From: Chloroflexota bacterium
GTDB taxonomy: Bacteria > Chloroflexota > Anaerolineae > B4-G1 > SLSP01
Assembly: GCA_019873645.1 (NCBI GenBank)
Contig: JAIOAX010000041.1
Span: 1 to 39,509, forward strand
Direction: 5' to 3'
Length of the DNA: 39,509 nucleotides
The translations under genes were made by a program, and so were the position numbers. Below, piece by piece: positions 35,551-39,509 of this stretch (position 1 is its first letter; the number at the start of each line of letters is the position of its first letter). The notes below the pieces were generated by a model. It made no database searches and was not told the DNA's origin. It saw nothing but the letters and a program-made list of their open reading frames with translations.

Positions 35551-36591
35551 ATGAAAAAGCGAAGCCTGCAAGTCATCATTACCTTGATTCTAAGCGCGCT
35601 GGCTCTCTACGTGGCCCTGCGCGGCGTGAATTTTTCCGAAGTCGGCGCTGCATTGCAACAGGTACATCTGGGATGGCTCCTGCTGACGTTGGGGCTGATC
35701 CTCGTCACACTGGTCATCCGGGCGCAACGCTGGCGGATTCTGTTAGGGCGCAAGCTCTCCCTGGGCGATACCTTTGGCCTGATTAACATCGGTTATCTGG
35801 TCAGCGGGGTGTTGCCCATGCGCGCCGGCGATCCTGCACGCGCGGTCGCCGCCGCGGCACGTGGCCCGGTCTCGGTGATTGCGGCGCTTTCGACCGTGGT
35901 GGTCGAGCGGGTGCTGGATATGTTCCTCATTGTCATCATGCTGGTGGGCACATTGCCGTTTGTTCCGGGGTTGCGCGCCTATCTCGCCGGCGGGCAAGCG
36001 AACGGAACGCTGTCTTTCCAACTGATCATCGCGCTCAGCGGCATTCTGGCTTTGGGGATGTTGGTGACATTTATCCTGGTGGCCCTGTTCCCGCAAAAGG
36101 TTGAGATGCTGGCACAGCGCATCCTGACCCGCTTGCATATTCCCAATCCCGAACGCTGGTTGAAGCCCGTGCAGCATGCCCTGGACGGGTTAATCGCCTT
36201 GCGTTCCGTGCGTGACGGAGCGGCGATGTTATTGTGGTCTGTTGCGTTATGGATCGCTACACCGCTGTACTTTTGGATGGCCTTGCAGGCGTGTCAGGCT
36301 TTCTTACCCTCTGAGGTCGGCGTTCTTAAAGCGGTTGTGACGACCTGGGCCAGTGCCTTCGGGATGGTTTTCCCGGCGACCGGCGGCCTGGGGTCGTTTC
36401 ACTTCGCCGTGCGCGAGGCGCTTTTCTGGGGTTTCGCCATCCCGCGCGAGGCGGGATTGACCTACGCCGTGATCGTCCACGCGCTTCCCTATCTCACCGG
36501 CATCATCCTGGGCGCGCTGACGCTGCTGCTTTGGGGCATCTCGTTCAAAAGCCTCGTGAGCAACGCCCAGCAAGTTGAAAAAAGCGATTGA
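35551..36591 (+). CDS. Lysylphosphatidylglycerol-synthase-TM / flippase-like membrane protein
   Basis: A 346-residue protein with ~8 TM segments, of the LPG_synthase_TM (UPF0104) family. It has RSLQVIITLILSALALYVALRGVNF at the start and IRAQRWRILLG. GYLVSGVLPMRAGDPARAVAAAA matches the family block N-x-x-LP-x-R-x-G-D, VVVERVLDMFLI matches V-x-E-R-x-x-D, and FPATGGLGSFHFAV is the third block. Such proteins occur alone next to glycosyltransferase genes and are thought to help move lipid-linked intermediates or to be the flippase part of MprF. Here a sugar epimerase and a GT4 glycosyltransferase follow. ATG 35551 is preferred over an upstream ATG 35491 because the promoter lies between them. Confidence 0.85.
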   Translation: MKKRSLQVIITLILSALALYVALRGVNFSEVGAALQQVHLGWLLLTLGLILVTLVIRAQRWRILLGRKLSLGDTFGLINIGYLVSGVLPMRAGDPARAVAAAARGPVSVIAALSTVVVERVLDMFLIVIMLVGTLPFVPGLRAYLAGGQANGTLSFQLIIALSGILALGMLVTFILVALFPQKVEMLAQRILTRLHIPNPERWLKPVQHALDGLIALRSVRDGAAMLLWSVALWIATPLYFWMALQACQAFLPSEVGVLKAVVTTWASAFGMVFPATGGLGSFHFAVREALFWGFAIPREAGLTYAVIVHALPYLTGIILGALTLLLWGISFKSLVSNAQQVEKSD

Positions 36592-36622
36592 TACCTGTAC
36601 CGGCAGACACGCCAGACCACCC

Positions 36623-36673
36623 GACTAACGACTGCTTGACTAATGACTACCCGACTAACGACTACCCGACTAC
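36623..36673 (+). repeat. 7/8-bp word array (GACTAAC/GACTACCC)
   Basis: Seven words in a row: GACTAAC, GACTGCTT, GACTAAT, GACTACCC, GACTAAC, GACTACCC, GACTAC. The array is followed by SD GGAGG of the epimerase gene. In gene direction it matches the arrays upstream of coaX and the Eis-like acetyltransferase. Confidence 0.85.
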
Positions 36674-36692
36674 TTCCGGAGGATTCTGTCCG

Positions 36693-37733
36693 ATGCACTA
36701 TTTGATTACCGGCGGTGCCGGATTTATCGGCTCAAACTACGTTCATCGGCTTTTGGGACGCGGCGAGCGTGTCACCATTTACGACAATCTCTCACGGCGC
36801 GGTGCGACGGCCAATCTGGCCTGGCTGCGTGAAACATTCGGCCCTCATGCTTTTACCCTCGTCCATGGGGATGTGCGCGATGCCTGCCTGCTCACCGCGG
36901 CCATCCGCGATGTGGACGTCGTTGTCCATTTAGCCTCGCAAGTGGCCGTGACGACCTCGGTTTTGAACCCGCGCGAAGATTTTGAAATCAACGTCACCGG
37001 TACCCTCAACGTTCTGGAAGCGGTGCGCCTGCTGGGTAATCATCCGATTGTCCTTTTCGCTTCAACCAACAAAGTTTATGGCGGCATGGAGACGCTCATC
37101 ATCGAGGAACGTGAGACGCGCTATGCCTACCGCGACTATCCCTACGGCATCCCCGAAACCTATCCGCTTGATTTTCATTCGCCTTATGGCTGTTCAAAGG
37201 GCGCCGGCGACCAGTACATGCGCGATTATGCGCGCATCTATGGGACGCGGACGGTGGTGTTCCGCCAAAGCTGCATCTACGGCCCCCGGCAGTTCGGCAT
37301 CGAAGATCAAGGGTGGGTGGCGTGGTTTGTCATTGCGGCGGTTTTGGGGCGTCCGATCACTATTTACGGCGATGGCAAACAGGTCCGCGATTTGTTGTAC
37401 ATCGAGGATTTGTTGAATGCTTACGATGCCGCTATTGCCAACATTGATCGGGTCGCCGGACAAATTTACAATGTCGGCGGCGGACCGGCGAACCAGCTTT
37501 CGGTCTGGCAGGAGTTTCGGCCTTTGCTGGAACGGCTCACCGGGCGTGAAATCCCGGTCAGGTGGAGCCAGTGGCGCCCCGGCGACCAGCGCATCTTCGT
37601 CGCCGACATCCGCAAAGCTGCCGAGCAGTTGGGCTGGCATCCGCAGGTGGGCGTGGAAGAAGGCATCACCCGCCTCTTCCACTGGGTCACGGCCAACCGT
37701 CCCCTCTTCGCCTCCCTAACCCCCAGCCCCTAA
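36693..37733 (+). CDS. NAD-dependent sugar epimerase, CDP-paratose 2-epimerase-like
   Basis: A 346-residue extended SDR. It has YLITGGAGFIGSNYVHRLL (G-x-x-G-x-x-G NAD-binding), TIYDNLSRRGATANLAWL, VVVHLASQVAVTTSVLNP, and LFASTNKVYGGMET with the catalytic T/S. SPYGCSKGAGDQYMRDYARIYG contains the Y-x-x-x-K pair, and QSCIYGPRQFGIEDQGWVAWF follows. The STNKVYG and EDQGW blocks are typical of CDP-paratose 2-epimerase (tyvelose route) and distinguish it from GalE and dTDP-glucose dehydratase. It would invert C2 of a CDP-linked deoxysugar used for cell-surface glycan. No other CDP-dideoxysugar gene is in the window, so the substrate may differ. ATG 36693 follows GGAGG by 10 bases. It sits between a flippase-like gene and a GT4 gene. 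Confidence 0.85.
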   Translation: MHYLITGGAGFIGSNYVHRLLGRGERVTIYDNLSRRGATANLAWLRETFGPHAFTLVHGDVRDACLLTAAIRDVDVVVHLASQVAVTTSVLNPREDFEINVTGTLNVLEAVRLLGNHPIVLFASTNKVYGGMETLIIEERETRYAYRDYPYGIPETYPLDFHSPYGCSKGAGDQYMRDYARIYGTRTVVFRQSCIYGPRQFGIEDQGWVAWFVIAAVLGRPITIYGDGKQVRDLLYIEDLLNAYDAAIANIDRVAGQIYNVGGGPANQLSVWQEFRPLLERLTGREIPVRWSQWRPGDQRIFVADIRKAAEQLGWHPQVGVEEGITRLFHWVTANRPLFASLTPSP

Positions 37734-37756
37734 TCCCTAATCCCTGGTTACTGATT
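37727..37756 (+). repeat. 7-bp word array (CCCTAAT/TACTGAT)
   Basis: CCCTAAT, CCCTAAT, CCCTGGT, TACTGAT, TACTAC: short heptamer words that overlap the stop codon of the epimerase gene (TAA 37731-37733) and precede the SD (CGGAG) of the GT4 gene. Confidence 0.6.
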
Positions 37757-37773
37757 ACTACCCCGGAGTCCTT

Positions 37774-38934
37774 ATGCGTGTTCTCATTGTTCTGACATAC
37801 TACCGGCCCCATACTAGCGGGTTGACCATCTACGCCGAGCGGCTGGCGAAGGGCCTGGCCCGGCGCGGACATACGGTCACAATCCTTACCTCGCACTATG
37901 ACCGCTATCTGGCGCATCACGAAAAGCTGGATGGCGTTCAGATCGTGCGCGCCCCGGTGCTTTTCCGCATCAGCAAAGGCGTGATTATGCCCACGTTTGG
38001 CTTCCTGGCGTGGAAGCGCGCCGCGCAAGCCGATGTTCTCAGCCTGCACCTGCCGCAGTTCGATGCGGCCGGTGTGGCGCTGCGGGGGCGGTTGATGAAA
38101 AAGCCCACCGTTCTTACTTACCATTGTGACCTGCAATTGCCGGCGGGCCGCTTCAACCGCTTTGTGAACGGTGTGGTGAACGTGATGAACCATCTGGCAG
38201 GGAAATTTTCCCACAAAGTGGTAGCTTATACTCAGGATTTTGCTGAGCATTCCCCATTTCTGCAAAAATTTAGCGATAAATTGCATATTATCCCACCACC
38301 TGTCGAATTGCCGCCGATGACGCCTTCAGGGGTCGCGGCCTTTGCCAAAATGCACAATCCAGGCCGTGCGCATCCGGTGATCGGCATGGCGGCGCGGCTG
38401 GCCTCGGAGAAAGGCGTGGAAGTGCTGCTCAAGGCCTTCCCACGCATCCTGGAGCGTTACCCGCATGCGCGCATCCTCTTCGCCGGACAGTATAAAAACG
38501 TGCTGGCCGAAGAGGCATATGCCCGCAAACTTGAGCCGTTGATCCGTCGCTATGAAGACGCGGATCAATGGGAGTTTCTGGGTGTGTTGGATCCGGTGCA
38601 GATGGCCGCCTTCTATCCCAACCTGGATGTGCTGGTTGTGCCAAGCCTCAACTCGACCGAATCGTTTGGCCTGGTGCAAGTAGAGGCGATGTTGTGCGGG
38701 GTTCCGTGTGTCGCCAGTGATCTGCCCGGTGTGCGCCAACCTATCCTGCAAACCGGTATGGGCGAGATCGCCCCCATCGGCGATGCCGCAGGTCTGGCCG
38801 AAGCCATACTCAAAGTCCTCGACCGGCGCAGCGCCTACATCCGTCCGCGTGAGGAAATCGCGGCGCGTTTCTCCACCGAACGTACCGTGTTAGAATACGA
38901 AACCTTGTTTGAACAATTGCAAGCCGCACTCTGA
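37774..38934 (+). CDS. GT4-family glycosyltransferase
   Basis: A 386-residue GT-B glycosyltransferase of family 4. The acceptor domain is VLIVLTYYRPHTSGLTIYAERLAKGLARRGHTVTILT (G-L-x-x-x-x at residues 14-16). The donor domain begins at PVIGMAARLASEKGVEVLLKAF. VVPSLNSTESFGLVQVEAMLCGVPCVASDLPG contains the E-x7-E nucleotide-sugar motif (E of ESF and E of VEA). A cytoplasmic or membrane-associated enzyme adding a sugar from a nucleotide donor to a lipid-linked or other acceptor is expected; substrates are unknown. It is co-directional with the epimerase and flippase-like genes, consistent with a small surface-glycan group. Confidence 0.9.
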   Translation: MRVLIVLTYYRPHTSGLTIYAERLAKGLARRGHTVTILTSHYDRYLAHHEKLDGVQIVRAPVLFRISKGVIMPTFGFLAWKRAAQADVLSLHLPQFDAAGVALRGRLMKKPTVLTYHCDLQLPAGRFNRFVNGVVNVMNHLAGKFSHKVVAYTQDFAEHSPFLQKFSDKLHIIPPPVELPPMTPSGVAAFAKMHNPGRAHPVIGMAARLASEKGVEVLLKAFPRILERYPHARILFAGQYKNVLAEEAYARKLEPLIRRYEDADQWEFLGVLDPVQMAAFYPNLDVLVVPSLNSTESFGLVQVEAMLCGVPCVASDLPGVRQPILQTGMGEIAPIGDAAGLAEAILKVLDRRSAYIRPREEIAARFSTERTVLEYETLFEQLQAAL

Positions 38935-38953
38935 TATTGCCCGGAGGTTCTCA

Positions 38954-39424
38954 ATGTCCACGCCGAAGCTATACTATGAAGACCTGCAACCGGACATGAC
39001 TTTCGAGACCGCGCACCGTACCATCACTCAGGAAGATTTCGAGACCTTCACCCGGCTTTCCGGCGATTACAATCCCCTGCATACCGACGCCAACTACGCC
39101 TCCTCAAGCCCTTTTGGAGAACTGATTGTCCAGGGAGCGCTGGTACTCTCTATCGGTACCGGCTTAGCCAACAGTCTGGGGTACTTGAGCGGCACCATTG
39201 ATGCCTTTGTGGGGTTGGATTGGAAGTATCGCGCGCCGGTTAAGGTCGGCGACGCCATCTGGGTGGCTCTCAAAGTCCACAAAAAGCATCCCATGCCCGG
39301 TTACCATGGCGGCCTGGTAACGCTGTACGTCACCATCTTCAACCAGGATAATCGGGCGGTGCAGAAGGGCACATGGACGTTGCTCGTGCGGGGTAGAGAT
39401 CAAATAGGTCAGGATTTGCGTTAA
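38954..39424 (+). CDS. MaoC-like (R)-specific enoyl-CoA hydratase-type hotdog protein
   Basis: A 156-residue MaoC-like protein of the hotdog fold. It has FETAHRTITQEDFETFTRLSGDYNPLHTDANYA, where D-x-N-P-x-H is the hydratase-2 catalytic motif (Asp and His), then SPFGELIVQGALVLSIGTGLANS. VGLDWKYRAPVKVGDAIWVALKV and a C-terminal strand pair follow. It would hydrate 2-enoyl-CoA esters or a related substrate. ATG 38954 follows GGAGG; a longer frame upstream overlaps the GT4 gene and is rejected. The stop is TAA at 39422-39424. No physical link with the CoA-ester genes near 6700-8250 is seen. Confidence 0.88.
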   Translation: MSTPKLYYEDLQPDMTFETAHRTITQEDFETFTRLSGDYNPLHTDANYASSSPFGELIVQGALVLSIGTGLANSLGYLSGTIDAFVGLDWKYRAPVKVGDAIWVALKVHKKHPMPGYHGGLVTLYVTIFNQDNRAVQKGTWTLLVRGRDQIGQDLR

Positions 39425-39509
39425 CCAGGGCGGCAAAGGCGTCAGGTACCACTCCGTATGCGTAGGACTGTGAATTTCGGTCAAGGTGATTTCGGCCCGG
39501 CCCAACGCC
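39425..39509. other. Window end, no assigned gene
   Basis: The last 85 bases carry no feature that I can support. On the minus strand a frame reads GRAEITLTEIHSPTHTEWYL and is open at the window edge, which could be the tail of a gene coming from the right, but it also runs on antisense through the MaoC-like gene. Confidence 0.2.

Noticed and set aside
39164..39505. Minus-strand 113-residue protein at the right edge
   Set aside because: Most of it is antisense to the MaoC-like gene; the part beyond 39424 is too short to judge.

Overview
The window looks like a piece of a Chloroflexota chromosome, probably Anaerolineae-like. That assignment is inference. It rests on the mix of families (class III cyclase-ATPase-TPR giant, Uma2 and GxxExxY proteins, DUF362 pair, a C-terminal IYLPLV tail on an exported protein), on moderately high GC, and on intergenic DNA packed with short repeats. 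No rRNA, tRNA, phage or plasmid gene was found.

Layout. 1-1321 is mobile debris: an IS110-family transposase fragment cut by an internally deleted IS256-family element. 1362-4781 holds an exported acetoacetate-decarboxylase-like protein, a frameshifted HigA-type antitoxin, a glutaredoxin-like protein and an Eis-like acetyltransferase. 5059-15634 is a co-directional metabolic block: a cyclase/kynurenine-formamidase-type hydrolase, a GNAT-like protein, a thiolase-fold protein with its DUF35 partner, an NCS2 uracil/xanthine-type permease, and the three subunits of a molybdenum hydroxylase (FAD, 2Fe-2S, molybdopterin). Three small accessory genes (Uma2, GxxExxY, a truncated four-helix-bundle protein) are wedged into it. 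The block reads as uptake and oxidation of an N-heterocycle or related carbonyl compound; the substrate cannot be told. 15732-20804 holds a PHP phosphoesterase divergent from a 1406-residue exported fusion protein.

20886-28741, on the minus strand, is the most interesting part: a c-di-AMP (ydaO-type) riboswitch with its own terminator, then a ~650 bp array of two alternating hairpin repeats, then two DUF362 paralogues and a 1452-residue protein with two cyclase domains, an AAA ATPase and TPRs. 28993-39424 holds a two-TM protein, MscL with a zinc-ribbon tail, a small duplicated cysteine-motif protein, a CBS-ACT protein, a YfcE-like phosphodiesterase, a stand-alone cyclic-nucleotide-binding protein (a possible reader of the cyclase product), a membrane glycosyltransferase-like protein, CoaX, a flippase-like membrane protein, a CDP-paratose 2-epimerase-like enzyme, a GT4 glycosyltransferase and a MaoC-like hydratase.

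The strongest unexplained signal is window-wide. Many gene junctions carry degenerate tandem words of 7-8 bp just upstream of the Shine-Dalgarno sequence. The same word recurs at unrelated genes and always in the same orientation relative to the downstream gene (GACTA before three genes, ACGTT before two). Some arrays intrude into coding sequence: they end genes, truncate one, and form a ~54-residue loop in a membrane protein. Separately, a 63-bp palindromic unit is inserted in frame, in three tandem copies, in the molybdenum-hydroxylase catalytic subunit.
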